Assembly: GCA_905221375.1 (NCBI GenBank)
Contig: CAJNCY010000005.1
Span: 104,290-168,289 of the forward strand
Origin: a bacterium
Lineage (GTDB): Bacteria; Bacillota; Bacilli; Lactobacillales; Streptococcaceae
Reading direction: 5' to 3'
DNA length: 64,000 nucleotides
Positions 27,059-35,501 of the stretch are shown here, in pieces. Each line of letters begins with the position of its first letter. Position 1 is the first letter of the stretch. The position numbers were made by a program, and so were the translations under genes. The notes below the pieces were generated by a model that ran no database searches, was not told the origin of the DNA, and saw nothing but the letters and a program-made list of their open reading frames with translations.

Positions 27059-27153
27059 AAAACGCATAGTATCAAGTGTTGAAAAGTCTTGATATTATGC
27101 GTTTATTGTGAGAAGATTTACTTCATTTTTCCTGAAATTGAGTTTTTGCCCAG
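27059..27153. repeat. Long hairpin plus dispersed repeat, copy 2
   Basis: An imperfect stem of about 17 pairs (AAACGCATAGTATCAAG with CTTGATATTATGCGTTT, 27059-27102) is followed by TTACTTCATTTTTCCTGAAA (from 27117) and GTTTTTGCCCAG. The second half matches 6042-6078, and the CTTGATATT part matches 5598-5606. 26926-27058 holds nothing else I can name. Confidence 0.5.
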
Positions 27154-27229
27154 ATTTTTTGGATTATTTATGTAACATTTGAGAGTTATCGCATTAATAC
27201 GAAATAACATTTTTATGCTCTTTATTTTT

Positions 27230-28123
27230 CTATGTAATTCCAACAGATGGTATAATCCTAGTCATTGGTTTATAGCCATCAATCAGATCACTTCGAGGAG
27301 TCGTACTATCTATATAGACATTAAAATAGAATTTATTATTATTATATTGGTTTATGCAATCAAAACAGCCAATTTCCCACGCACACCATTGTCTTATTTG
27401 ATTATTCCCTCCTCTCAATTTTAACTCGCTATTCAAGGTTCTAAGAAATAAAATTTGATGAGATGAGTTCAGTTCTCTAATTAAGCTATTCTTCAACTTT
27501 AGTGTTTGCATTTTGGTGTTATGCATCCAATCTACATATAGATATATATTGTTTTTATATAAATAATTAAACAATGACATTGTGACTGGTTGATCAGTGT
27601 ATGCATGCGATAAAAATACTTTCGGCATGTTTTGGGGCGGATATTCATAATTCAGTTTAGATAACCATTCTGGAAAAGAGTTTTTTGAATATTTTCCATC
27701 AATGTCATTTGTCAAAGTATCGAAATTCTTTCCTAAATATTGATTGGTTTGGCTAACTATATTTTCAAATACTCTTCTAATGTCTAGTACACTATCCTTG
27801 TTTTTATTCAATACATGGTCAATAATTGCTTTTATAGCAACATAGTTATCTTGATATTCATTTATGGAGTAGTCTATATCTATTGATAAAAGGATAAGTA
27901 GTTCATCACGTGTCAGAAAGTAATTTTTAGGATTATATTTTGTATTTTCCGACGTTATATCTAGTATTTTATCCTCGAGTTTTTTTATTGTTTTAATAAA
28001 TGTGTCCGTAAAGTCAATGATAGTAGGATGAAATTCAAGTTGTTTCATTAGTGGGATTCCGTATTCGTCTAATAAATATGTACGGCTTAACTTAATTGAA
28101 TCAGATGTATTTTTTTCTACCAT
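27230..28123 (-). CDS. TIR-domain protein, putative NAD-cleaving effector
   Basis: A 297-residue protein. Residues 1-165 are a helical, Asp/Asn-rich domain I do not recognise; residues 167-297 form a Toll/interleukin-1-receptor-like domain. It opens with PKVFLSHAYTDQ (strand A and box 1), then NNIYLYVDWMHNT (strand B and loop) and RQWCAWEIGCFDC. The Glu at 250 in this WxxWEIG context sits where bacterial TIR NADases carry the catalytic glutamate. Bacterial TIR proteins commonly cleave NAD+ or make cyclic signals in phage defence. The gene is AT-rich and runs against the capsule genes. A broken small membrane-protein gene lies 10 bases upstream in the same operon. Enzymatic activity is inference. 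Confidence 0.75.
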   Translation of the reverse strand: MVEKNTSDSIKLSRTYLLDEYGIPLMKQLEFHPTIIDFTDTFIKTIKKLEDKILDITSENTKYNPKNYFLTRDELLILLSIDIDYSINEYQDNYVAIKAIIDHVLNKNKDSVLDIRRVFENIVSQTNQYLGKNFDTLTNDIDGKYSKNSFPEWLSKLNYEYPPQNMPKVFLSHAYTDQPVTMSLFNYLYKNNIYLYVDWMHNTKMQTLKLKNSLIRELNSSHQILFLRTLNSELKLRGGNNQIRQWCAWEIGCFDCINQYNNNKFYFNVYIDSTTPRSDLIDGYKPMTRIIPSVGIT

Positions 28124-28133
28124 TTCTGCCTCC

Positions 28134-28547
28134 TTACTTCGTATTACAAATCAGAATTATTACAGTAATTACAGAAATCAGACCATACGGTAATAATACT
28201 ATTTTTCTTGAAAAAGCTACGCAGAAAATACTCTCGTGAAATATTGGCGTCATTTCAAATGTTTCGATTCTATTTCTAGAAATTTTTTCCATTCTAATTT
28301 TGTCATATAATTTTCGAAATGCTCTTTCTACCATCAAATAATAAGCATCATGGAACTAAAATAATATTGTAGCGCCCAGTATTATCCATAAGAGGAAATT
28401 ATTTTTATTTGTTAACCAGTATGCATACATTGCTCCAATCGATGTTACAGCCCATCCTTTCACGATGAATGAGTTTGAGGCCATTCTTGCTATGTTAGTC
28501 TGTATCATTTTTAAATGTTCAATTCTTGCAGTAAATTCATTTTTCAT
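28134..28547 (-). pseudogene. Small multi-span membrane partner of TIR gene, one nonsense
   Basis: ATG 28547 (ribosome-binding site AGAGAG) opens a 137-residue frame broken only at codon 64 by TAG (28356-28358). The flanks read GATILF-stop-FHDAYYLMVERAFRKLYD, and in the relatives I remember a Trp sits here, so TGG to TAG is the likely change. Family features: the N-terminal RIEHLKMIQTNIARMASNSF, then KGWAVTSIGAMYAYWL, a first hydrophobic hairpin (about 30-64), and a third membrane segment at the C-terminus. Such short proteins are widespread in accessory regions, and I place it as the membrane partner of the TIR gene that follows 10 bases later. The lesion may be recent, because no other damage is visible. 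Confidence 0.7.
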
Positions 28548-28811
28548 TGATGTATTCTCTCTTATCAAAATATTTATATAAAAAACTATATATTATACTG
28601 AAAGTATATCGAAAAAATTATTTCAAGTCAATAATTGTAGTAAATTTGTGAAAATCTACTGAATTTATTGTCTCAAAAAGATAAAAGCATCGTCCCTCTT
28701 TTGGGAAGCGGTATTAATTGGTATAGGATAAAATCGAAAGTTGATTTGATTCCACCTATATATCTAAGGGGGGGTTAAAACTTTATAAATGTAGAATTTA
28801 TCGTAAAAAAG

Positions 28812-28820
28812 TGATATAAT
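28812..28820 (+). promoter_or_regulatory. Capsule operon promoter (extended -10)
   Basis: TG-A-TATAAT at 28812-28820, 29 bases before the wzg ATG. The -35 region (TAGAAT, 28792-28797) is weak. 28569-28811 otherwise holds no gene; a G7 run lies at 28768-28774. Confidence 0.7.
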
Positions 28821-28848
28821 AGTAACATTAAATGTATAGGTGTTAATC

Positions 28849-30294
28849 ATGAGTAGACGTTTTAAAAAATCACGCTCACAGAAAGTGAAGCGAAGTGTTA
28901 ATATAGTTTTGTTGACTATTTATTTATTGTTAGTTGGTTTTTTATTGTTCTTAATCTTTAAGTACAATATACTTGCTTTCAGGCACGTTAATATAGTGGT
29001 CGCAGTTTTTGCCATGATGGTTGCTGTGATTGCTACACTATTAATAATCTATAAAAAAGCAGAAAAGTTCACGATTTTCTTTTTGACACTAGCTGTTTTA
29101 GTGAGTTCAGTTTCTTTATTTACTCTGCAGCAATTTATAGGCTTTACAAGTCATATTAATGCAACTTCAAATTATTCAGAGTATTCTCTCAGTGTCGTCG
29201 TTTTAAAGGATAGTGATATCAATAATGTCACACAATTATCCAGTGTAACGGGGCCAACAGGTACGGATAATGAGAATATTCAAAAGCTAATCGCTGATAT
29301 TAAGACGAGTCAAAATAAAGAATTGATAGTTGAAGAAAGTAGCTCCTATCTTGCAGCCTATAAGAGTTTATTGGCTGGAGATACGAAAGCGATTATCTTA
29401 AACAGTGTCTTTGAAAACATTATCGAATCGGAATATCCTGACTATGCTTCAAAAATTAAGAAAATCTATACCAAAGAATTAACGAAGACGGTTGAAACTC
29501 CTAAAAATGTCAAAGGAGACAGTTTCAACGTTTATATCAGCGGAATTGATACTTACGGTCCAATCAGTTCAGTTTCTCGTTCGGATGTCAATATCATTAT
29601 GACAGTGAATCGTGAAACGAAAAAGATTCTCTTGACAACAACACCTCGTGATTCCTATGTTCCAATTGCAGATGGAGGCAACAATCAAAAAGATAAGTTG
29701 ACCCATGCGGGGATTTATGGGGTAGATGCTTCCATTCATACATTGGAAAATCTTTATGGTATTGATTTGAACTATTATGCTCGTTTGAATTTCACCTCCT
29801 TCTTGAAATTGATTGATCTCCTTGGTGGAGTTGATGTTTATAATGATCAGGAATTTACTGCTCATACAAATGGGAAGCACTATCCAGTAGGGAATGTCCA
29901 TCTTGATTCGGAGCAAGCTTTAGGATTTGTGCGTGAACGCTATTCTTTGGCAGATGGGGACCGAGATCGTGGCCGTAACCAGCAGAAGGTCATTGTCGCT
30001 ATTTTGCAAAAGTTGACCTCGACAGAAGCTTTGAAAAATTATGACAGTATTATAAAGGGTCTACAAGATTCAATTCAAACCAATATGCCGCTTGAAACCA
30101 TGATGAATTTGGTCAATGCCCAACTTGAGAGTGGTGGAACTTATAAGATCAATTCGCAAGATCTTAAAGGAACAGGGCGTATGGATTTGCCATCCTATGC
30201 CATGCCTGAGAGTAACCTTTACATGATGGAGATAAGTGATAGCAGTTTAGAGTCAATCAAGGCTGCCATCAAAGATGTGATGGAAGGAAAATAA
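28849..30294 (+). CDS. wzg: LytR-CpsA-Psr family capsule protein Wzg
   Basis: A 481-residue membrane protein (CpsA) that attaches capsule polymer from its lipid carrier to peptidoglycan. Three membrane segments near the N-terminus (about 20-40, 48-68, 74-95) precede an external domain. The C-terminal LCP domain contains the Arg-rich lipid-phosphate pocket: [13 protein letters not shown], and [21 protein letters not shown] use ATG 28849 ([16 protein letters not shown]), just after TATAGG, not the GTG three codons earlier. It is the first gene of the capsule operon. Confidence 0.95.
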   Translation: MSRRFKKSRSQKVKRSVNIVLLTIYLLLVGFLLFLIFKYNILAFRHVNIVVAVFAMMVAVIATLLIIYKKAEKFTIFFLTLAVLVSSVSLFTLQQFIGFTSHINATSNYSEYSLSVVVLKDSDINNVTQLSSVTGPTGTDNENIQKLIADIKTSQNKELIVEESSSYLAAYKSLLAGDTKAIILNSVFENIIESEYPDYASKIKKIYTKELTKTVETPKNVKGDSFNVYISGIDTYGPISSVSRSDVNIIMTVNRETKKILLTTTPRDSYVPIADGGNNQKDKLTHAGIYGVDASIHTLENLYGIDLNYYARLNFTSFLKLIDLLGGVDVYNDQEFTAHTNGKHYPVGNVHLDSEQALGFVRERYSLADGDRDRGRNQQKVIVAILQKLTSTEALKNYDSIIKGLQDSIQTNMPLETMMNLVNAQLESGGTYKINSQDLKGTGRMDLPSYAMPESNLYMMEISDSSLESIKAAIKDVMEGK

Positions 30295-30300
30295 GACAAA

Positions 30301-31032
30301 ATGATTGATATTCATTCGCATATTGTATTTGGTGTGGATGATGGTCCGAAATCTAAGCAAGAAAGCAAGGCGCTTTTGACAGAAGCTTATAGGCAAGGGG
30401 TAAGGACTATTGTATCGACATCGCATAGACGAAAAGGAATGTTTGAAACTCCTGAGGAGAGGATAGAGGCAAATTTCCAAGAAGTTAAGGAGTTAGCCAA
30501 GGAAGTGGCTCCAGATTTGACCATTCTCTATGGAGCAGAAATTTATTACACCCATGATGTGCTTGAGAAGTTAGAAAAACAGGTGATTCCAAGTCTTAAT
30601 GGGACACGCTATGCTCTCATTGAGTTTAGTATGGCTACCCCTTACAGGGAAATTCATACTGCTTTGAGCAATCTTCTCATGCTTGGGATAACGCCTGTAG
30701 TTGCTCACATTGAACGTTATCATGAATTAGAGAATAATGAAAAGCGTGTGAAAGAATTGATTGATATGGGCTGTTATACACAAATCAATAGTTCAAGTGT
30801 TTTAAAACCAAAGTTGTTTGGGGATAAATACAAATTTATGAAGAAAAGAGCTAGGTATTTTCTTGAACGTGATTTGGTTCATTTTGTTGCTAGTGATATG
30901 CACAATTTGAACAAACGCCCCCCTTATATGAAAGAAGCCTATGAACTTATCTCAAAACAATACGGTGAAAGAAGAGCGAGAGAATTATTTATCGAAAATC
31001 CTCGTTTAATCTTATCTGATCAAATTATTTAG
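30301..31032 (+). CDS. wzh: Tyrosine-protein phosphatase Wzh (CpsB)
   Basis: A 243-residue manganese-dependent PHP-fold phosphatase that removes phosphate from the tyrosine tail of Wze and so controls capsule output. The metal-binding N-terminal motif [18 protein letters not shown] is intact, as are the later His/Asp sites ([28 protein letters not shown]). It starts 6 bases after wzg. Confidence 0.95.
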   Translation: MIDIHSHIVFGVDDGPKSKQESKALLTEAYRQGVRTIVSTSHRRKGMFETPEERIEANFQEVKELAKEVAPDLTILYGAEIYYTHDVLEKLEKQVIPSLNGTRYALIEFSMATPYREIHTALSNLLMLGITPVVAHIERYHELENNEKRVKELIDMGCYTQINSSSVLKPKLFGDKYKFMKKRARYFLERDLVHFVASDMHNLNKRPPYMKEAYELISKQYGERRARELFIENPRLILSDQII

Positions 31033-31040
31033 GAGTTGAC

Positions 31041-31733
31041 ATGAAAGAAAATAAAGAAATTACGATTGATGTTTTTCAATTGTTTAAAGTCCTTTGGAAG
31101 AAGAAAATCGCTATTATCCTAACTGCGATGGTAGCAGCTGTCATAGCTTTTTGTGTAAGTAGTTTTGTACTGACACCTGAGTATTCTAGTACGACACGTA
31201 TTTATGTGGTCAATCGAAATCAATCGGAAAAAGCAGGGTTGACCAACCAGGATTTGCAGGCTGGTACCTATCTGGTAAAAGACTATAAGGAAATCATCCT
31301 CTCTCAAGATGTACTTGAGAAAGTCATTTCAAATCTTAAACTAGAGAGAACAGTTAGGGAATTAAGCAAGAAGATTCAGGTAACAGTGCCTGTGGATACT
31401 CGTATCGTATCAATTACTGTAAAAAATGCACAACCAGAAGAAGCTAGCCGTATCGCAAATGCTCTTCGTGAAGTAGCTGCTGAAAAAATCATTTCTGTAA
31501 CTCGTGTATCTGATGTGACAACATTGGAAGAAGCAAGGCCGGCATTAAGTCCTTCATCACCTAATATTCGTCGTAATACTTTGCTTGCTTTCCTAGCAGG
31601 TGGAGTAGTGATGGTTGTTTCGGTTTTATTACTTGAGTTATTGGATGATCGTGTTAAACGACCAGAAGACGTGGAAGAAGTAATGCAGATTGCACTTCTA
31701 GGGATTGTTCCAGATTTGAATAAGTTAAAATAA
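31041..31733 (+). CDS. wzd: Capsule chain-length regulator Wzd (CpsC)
   Basis: A 230-residue polysaccharide co-polymerase with two membrane segments (about 26-46 and 177-197) flanking an external Wzz-type domain ([13 protein letters not shown] ... [15 protein letters not shown]). It recruits and activates the Wze tyrosine kinase, as a split version of one bacterial tyrosine kinase. It lies 8 bases after wzh and 10 before wze. Confidence 0.94.
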   Translation: MKENKEITIDVFQLFKVLWKKKIAIILTAMVAAVIAFCVSSFVLTPEYSSTTRIYVVNRNQSEKAGLTNQDLQAGTYLVKDYKEIILSQDVLEKVISNLKLERTVRELSKKIQVTVPVDTRIVSITVKNAQPEEASRIANALREVAAEKIISVTRVSDVTTLEEARPALSPSSPNIRRNTLLAFLAGGVVMVVSVLLLELLDDRVKRPEDVEEVMQIALLGIVPDLNKLK

Positions 31734-31743
31734 GGGAGAAAAT

Positions 31744-32436
31744 ATGCCAACATTAGCAATAGCACAAAAACGTTTAGATTTTGCGAAAAAAGCAGAAGAG
31801 CATTACAATGCTTTGCGAACAAATATTCAATTGAGTGGTGATAATCTGAAAGTTCTTTCCATCTCGTCTGTCAAACCTGGTGAGGGGAAATCGACAACAT
31901 CAATAAATATTGCTTGGGCCTTTGCGCGTGCGGGCTATAAAACTTTATTGGTGGATGCAGATATTCGTAACTCTGTCATGTCAGGAGTCTTTAAATCAAG
32001 AGAAAAAATTACTGGCCTAACGGATTTTCTGGCAGGTACTACTGACCTTTCTCATGGACTTTGTGATACCAATGTTGAAAATTTATTTGTTATTCAGGCA
32101 GGACCTGTATCTCCAAACCCAACAGCACTTCTACAGAGTGAAAACTTTGCCACTATGATTGATACCTTGCGTAAGTATTTTGACTATGTCATTGTCGATA
32201 CGGCACCGATTGGAATGGTCATTGATGCTACCATCATTACGCAAAAATGTGATGCTTCTATCTTGGTAACGGCAGCTGGGGAGACAAAACGACGTGATGT
32301 TTTAAAGGCTAAAGAACAGTTAGAACAAACAGGAATTCCTTGTTTAGGTATAGTTCTAAATAAATTTAACACAGAAGTTGAAAAATATGGAGCTTATGGA
32401 GTCTATGGTTCCTATGGAGTTTATGGGAAGAAATAA
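31744..32436 (+). CDS. wze: Capsule tyrosine kinase Wze (CpsD)
   Basis: A 230-residue cytoplasmic BY-kinase. Walker A is SVKPGEGKSTTSINIA (about residues 41-56), Walker A' is LLVDADIRNSVMSG and Walker B is YVIVDTAPIG. The C-terminal autophosphorylation cluster consists of YGXYG repeats (YGAYGVYGSYGVYGKK). It acts with Wzd at the membrane, is dephosphorylated by Wzh, and coordinates capsule synthesis with septal growth. It is the last conserved gene before the serotype-specific, AT-richer block. Confidence 0.95.
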   Translation: MPTLAIAQKRLDFAKKAEEHYNALRTNIQLSGDNLKVLSISSVKPGEGKSTTSINIAWAFARAGYKTLLVDADIRNSVMSGVFKSREKITGLTDFLAGTTDLSHGLCDTNVENLFVIQAGPVSPNPTALLQSENFATMIDTLRKYFDYVIVDTAPIGMVIDATIITQKCDASILVTAAGETKRRDVLKAKEQLEQTGIPCLGIVLNKFNTEVEKYGAYGVYGSYGVYGKK

Positions 32437-32446
32437 TTAATTAAAA

Positions 32447-33079
32447 ATGTATTTGATTTTTAAAAATACTTTAGATAGATTTTTGGCGTTTTTCCTATTT
32501 ATTACCTTGATAATCATACCGATTATTCCTATAACAATTTTGGCTATTTGGATAGAAGATCCAGGAGATGTTTTCTATTTACAAGATAGAGTTGGTTTAA
32601 ATGAAAAAAAAATCAAAGTAATAAAGTTTCGGAGCATGTATAAAGATGCCGATCAGAGAATAAAGGAAAGTATTAATAGTGGTAAAACTGATCGTCTAAA
32701 TTTTAAAGAACATTCTCAAAGTATGACTACAAAAGTCGGTAAAGTGATACGAAAACTTTCAATTGATGAATTACCTCAATTATTGAATATTATAAAAGGT
32801 GATATGTCTATAGTCGGACCTCGTCCATTACAACAGTTTGAAATCACTCATCATATTCTTACCTATAAAGAAATGGATATCGCTTTAAAGATGTCTAAAA
32901 GATTGTCTGTGAAACCTGGTTTGCTTTGTTATTGGCAAGTTACGCCAAATAAAAATGACATGCCTTTTGCTGACAGAATGGATCTCGATTTATTATATAT
33001 TGATAATGTATCTTTCAAGACTGATTTCTTGCTTATTTTGAAGGGATTTTTTACAGTTTTAATGGGTAATAATAGTTAA
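32447..33079 (+). CDS. Initiating undecaprenyl-phosphate sugar phosphotransferase
   Basis: A 210-residue short-form polyprenyl-phosphate hexose-1-phosphate transferase, which starts each capsule repeat by placing a sugar-1-phosphate on undecaprenyl phosphate at the inner membrane. One N-terminal membrane segment (about 10-36) is followed by the catalytic domain: YLQDRVGLNEKKIKVIKFRS, SIDELPQLLNIIKGDMSIVG and the following PRP, and LSVKPGLLCYWQV. It lacks the extra N-terminal membrane domain of WchA, so it is of the WciI/WcjG size class. The donor sugar cannot be read from the sequence. Confidence 0.85.
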   Translation: MYLIFKNTLDRFLAFFLFITLIIIPIIPITILAIWIEDPGDVFYLQDRVGLNEKKIKVIKFRSMYKDADQRIKESINSGKTDRLNFKEHSQSMTTKVGKVIRKLSIDELPQLLNIIKGDMSIVGPRPLQQFEITHHILTYKEMDIALKMSKRLSVKPGLLCYWQVTPNKNDMPFADRMDLDLLYIDNVSFKTDFLLILKGFFTVLMGNNS

Positions 33080-33080
33080 T

Positions 33081-33520
33081 ATGAAGAATATAAAAATATT
33101 AGTAGCGACACATATAAAATGCCCAGTGATACAAATATGTATCTACCAATTCATGTAGGATGTGAAGGAAAGAAAAGATTAGGATTTCAAGGTGATAATT
33201 CTGGTGAAAATATTTCTGTTTCAAATCCTTACTATTGTGAACTTACTGGCCTCTATTGGGCATGGAAAAATTTAGAGTGAGACTATTTAGGTTTGGTACA
33301 CTATCGTCGTTATTTTACTAAAATGACTAAAGGGTACAATGAATCAATCAATATTGATGATGTAATTTTAAATAGGTTTGAAGTGGAGAAATTGTTAGAG
33401 AACTCAGGAGTCATCGTTCCTAAAAGAAGAAAATATTATATTGAAACTCTCTATTCTCATTACGATTATACTTTCGATGGTATCCACTTGGATGAGTATG
33501 TGAAGTATGTACCTGAATAA
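33081..33520 (+). pseudogene. DUF4422 capsule glycosyltransferase remnant
   Basis: ATG 33081 begins MKNIKILVATH, then a frameshift (about 33115) moves the reading to MYLPIHVGCEGKKRLGFQG. TGA at 33278-33280 breaks it again (WAWKNLE-stop-DYLGLVHYRRYFTK), and the frame ends at 33520 after about 145 codons. The segments PYYCELTGLYWAWKNL and LGLVHYRRYF are typical of DUF4422 glycosyltransferases of about 250 residues, so the C-terminal part is missing too. It is a fossil of an earlier capsule gene set. Confidence 0.8.
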
Positions 33521-33523
33521 AAA

Positions 33524-33711
33524 TGTTATCTAAACTTTAAACCTGGAATCACAGGTCTTTGGCAGATTAGTGGTAGAAGTAATATTATAAACTTTGATGA
33601 TATAGTAAAATTAGACGTTACTTATTTAGATGGCTGGACAATTTGGAAAGATATTGAGATATTTTATTGAAGACAATAAAAGTTGTAGTAATGAAAGATG
33701 GAGCGAAGTAA
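33524..33711 (+). pseudogene. C-terminal remnant of a second sugar phosphotransferase
   Basis: With no start codon, the frame reads [20 protein letters not shown], then [20 protein letters not shown]. This is the unmistakable C-terminal signature of WchA-type undecaprenyl-phosphate sugar transferases. TGA at 33668-33670 stops it, but a frame change restores the usual tail ([15 protein letters not shown]) up to TAA 33709. It is joined directly to the DUF4422 remnant. Because the locus already has an intact initiating transferase upstream, this is a leftover from a replaced capsule type. Confidence 0.85.
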
Positions 33712-33758
33712 AAGTATTTAGCCTAATTATTATTTTTGGTGTTCAAATAAAATGATAT

Positions 33759-33800
33759 GAGAGTTAGGTTACGTATGTAGAGAACTTAAACTCTCTTTTA
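33759..33800 (+). terminator. Possible weak terminator/hairpin within the capsule locus
   Basis: GAGAGTT (33759-33765) and AACTCTC (33789-33795) with a 23-base loop, followed by TTTTAT. It may reduce read-through into the serotype-specific genes, or be a relic terminator of the replaced locus. Confidence 0.4.
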
Positions 33801-33822
33801 TGTATAGAAAAGGACAAAAGTA

Positions 33823-34767
33823 ATGAACATTGTTTATGCAACAGATAATAACTTTGTAGATGTATTATATGCTTCTATTAAGTCACTTTACACTACTAAT
33901 TCAGATTTGGATTTAAATTTATGGATTATTGCAGATAATGTATCTGATGAAAATAAAAATAAAATTAATAATTTATCACAAGAATATGAACAAAGAAAGA
34001 TTTGTTGGATTGATAATGTTGAAATACCATATAAGTTACAATTAGATAGAGGTTCAGCAAGTGCATTTAGTAGACTATTATTAGGGAGTATTCTTCCGAA
34101 TAATATTTCTAAAGTTTTATATTTAGATTGTGACATTATTGTAATGAATTCTTTAAAAGAATTATTTGATATTGATTTTAAAGGGAATATTGTTTTAGGT
34201 GTTGCAGATGTATTTAATAAAGAATATAAGAAGGTTTTGAAGATTCCAAAAGATAAACCTATATTTAATTCCGGTGTAATGTTTATAGATTTAGAAAGAT
34301 GGCGTAAGAAACAAGTTGAAACTCAATTATTTAAGGTTATCAAGGACTTTAATGGAAAAATAATTCAAGGAGATCAGGGAGTTCTGAATGCAGTTTTATT
34401 CAATTCATTTAAACCACTATCTCCGAAATATAATTTTATGACCATATTTGAAGATATGTCTTATGAGGATATGATTACTTTTAAGCAACCTGTAAATTAT
34501 TATAGCAAGGAAGATTTAGAAGAAGCAAGAAAGAATATAACAATCCGCCATTTCACAACGTGTTTTCTATCACTAAGACCTTGGCAAGAAAGTAGTGAGG
34601 TAGCGCATGTGGAAATATTTAAAAAATACTATAGAGGAGAATACAAAGAAGTATCTCCATCTAAGTTATTGAATATTTATAAAATTCTACCGAAAAAAAT
34701 GTCGCTCCATCTACTAGGTTTTATTCAATCAAAAGTGCGTCCAAAACTGTATAGAATTATAAAATAG
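33823..34767 (+). CDS. GT8 family capsule glycosyltransferase
   Basis: A 314-residue cytosolic, membrane-associated retaining transferase of family GT8 (galactosyl- or glucosyltransferase type). The nucleotide-sugar and metal site is the DxD motif in VLYLDCDIIVMNSL (about residues 101-114). NSGVMFIDLERWR and QGDQGVLNAVLF are further GT8 signatures. It adds one sugar of the capsule repeat; donor and linkage are unknown. Very AT-rich, like the rest of the type-specific block. It lies after the fossil region and 9 bases before the next gene. Confidence 0.88.
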   Translation: MNIVYATDNNFVDVLYASIKSLYTTNSDLDLNLWIIADNVSDENKNKINNLSQEYEQRKICWIDNVEIPYKLQLDRGSASAFSRLLLGSILPNNISKVLYLDCDIIVMNSLKELFDIDFKGNIVLGVADVFNKEYKKVLKIPKDKPIFNSGVMFIDLERWRKKQVETQLFKVIKDFNGKIIQGDQGVLNAVLFNSFKPLSPKYNFMTIFEDMSYEDMITFKQPVNYYSKEDLEEARKNITIRHFTTCFLSLRPWQESSEVAHVEIFKKYYRGEYKEVSPSKLLNIYKILPKKMSLHLLGFIQSKVRPKLYRIIK

Positions 34768-34776
34768 AGGTGTAAA

Positions 34777-35487
34777 ATGATAAGTGTTAAAAGTATAGAA
34801 CAAAAAACGATGACAGAAGAAAAGAAAAGAGAAGCAAAAAAAGACATTGTTGCTTTCTATGTGGGTAGACCTCTATCATACATATTGACAATTCCTTTTC
34901 TTAAAACAAAAATGACACCTAATCAGATTTCTATATTGTCTATTGTACCTTTAATTATTGGAACAGCTTTGGTAACAATAAGCTCTAATCAGTTTGTACT
35001 ATTGCTAAGTTGGCTTTGTTTTTTCTTATGGAATTTACTTGACGGTGTTGATGGAAATGTTGCTCGTTTCAAGGGAATTACTTCTCCTATGGGAAGTGTT
35101 ATAGATGCCATGGCAGGTTATGCTGCAATGTATTTATCATTCCTCACTATGGGAATTATTGCAAGTGATTATAGTCAAACATTGTTCTTTACACAAAAAA
35201 CATATTTAATTTTAGGATCACTATCTGGTGTTTTTGTTTTGTTCCCTAGATTGATTATGCACAAGGCGATAAATACTGTAGGAAACAAAAATAGTGAACA
35301 TTACAAAGGTAGAAAGAATCTTGGAATTATAGAAATGATTGCACTTAATATAACCTCTATAACAGGGTTTGCACAAATTTTTATGCTTTTTGCAATATTG
35401 TTGAAATTAAGTGATTTATTTACACTAGTTTATTTCCTTATTAATTTATTAGTTATGGTGATCTCTATTAAAAAGATAATAAAGTAA
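34777..35487 (+). CDS. CDP-alcohol phosphotransferase (capsule decoration)
   Basis: A 236-residue integral membrane enzyme with about six hydrophobic segments. The family motif DxxDGxxAR(x)8-9GxxxDxxxD is present as D89-GV-D92-G-NV-A-R97, G106, D110. The fourth Asp, proposed as the catalytic base in this family, is Gly114 (IDAMAGY). Such enzymes transfer a phospho-alcohol (for example from CDP-glycerol or CDP-ribitol) to an acceptor, so the capsule may carry a phospho-alcohol side group. No cytidylyltransferase for making such a donor is seen in the locus. The substitution may mark a capsule subfamily or an altered mechanism. Confidence 0.78.
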   Translation: MISVKSIEQKTMTEEKKREAKKDIVAFYVGRPLSYILTIPFLKTKMTPNQISILSIVPLIIGTALVTISSNQFVLLLSWLCFFLWNLLDGVDGNVARFKGITSPMGSVIDAMAGYAAMYLSFLTMGIIASDYSQTLFFTQKTYLILGSLSGVFVLFPRLIMHKAINTVGNKNSEHYKGRKNLGIIEMIALNITSITGFAQIFMLFAILLKLSDLFTLVYFLINLLVMVISIKKIIK

Positions 35488-35501
35488 GAGCAAGGTGTGT
35501 T

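Noticed and set aside
27179-27424. Plus-strand 81-aa frame near the TIR gene
   Set aside because: It is the antisense shadow of the TIR C-terminus, without a ribosome-binding site.
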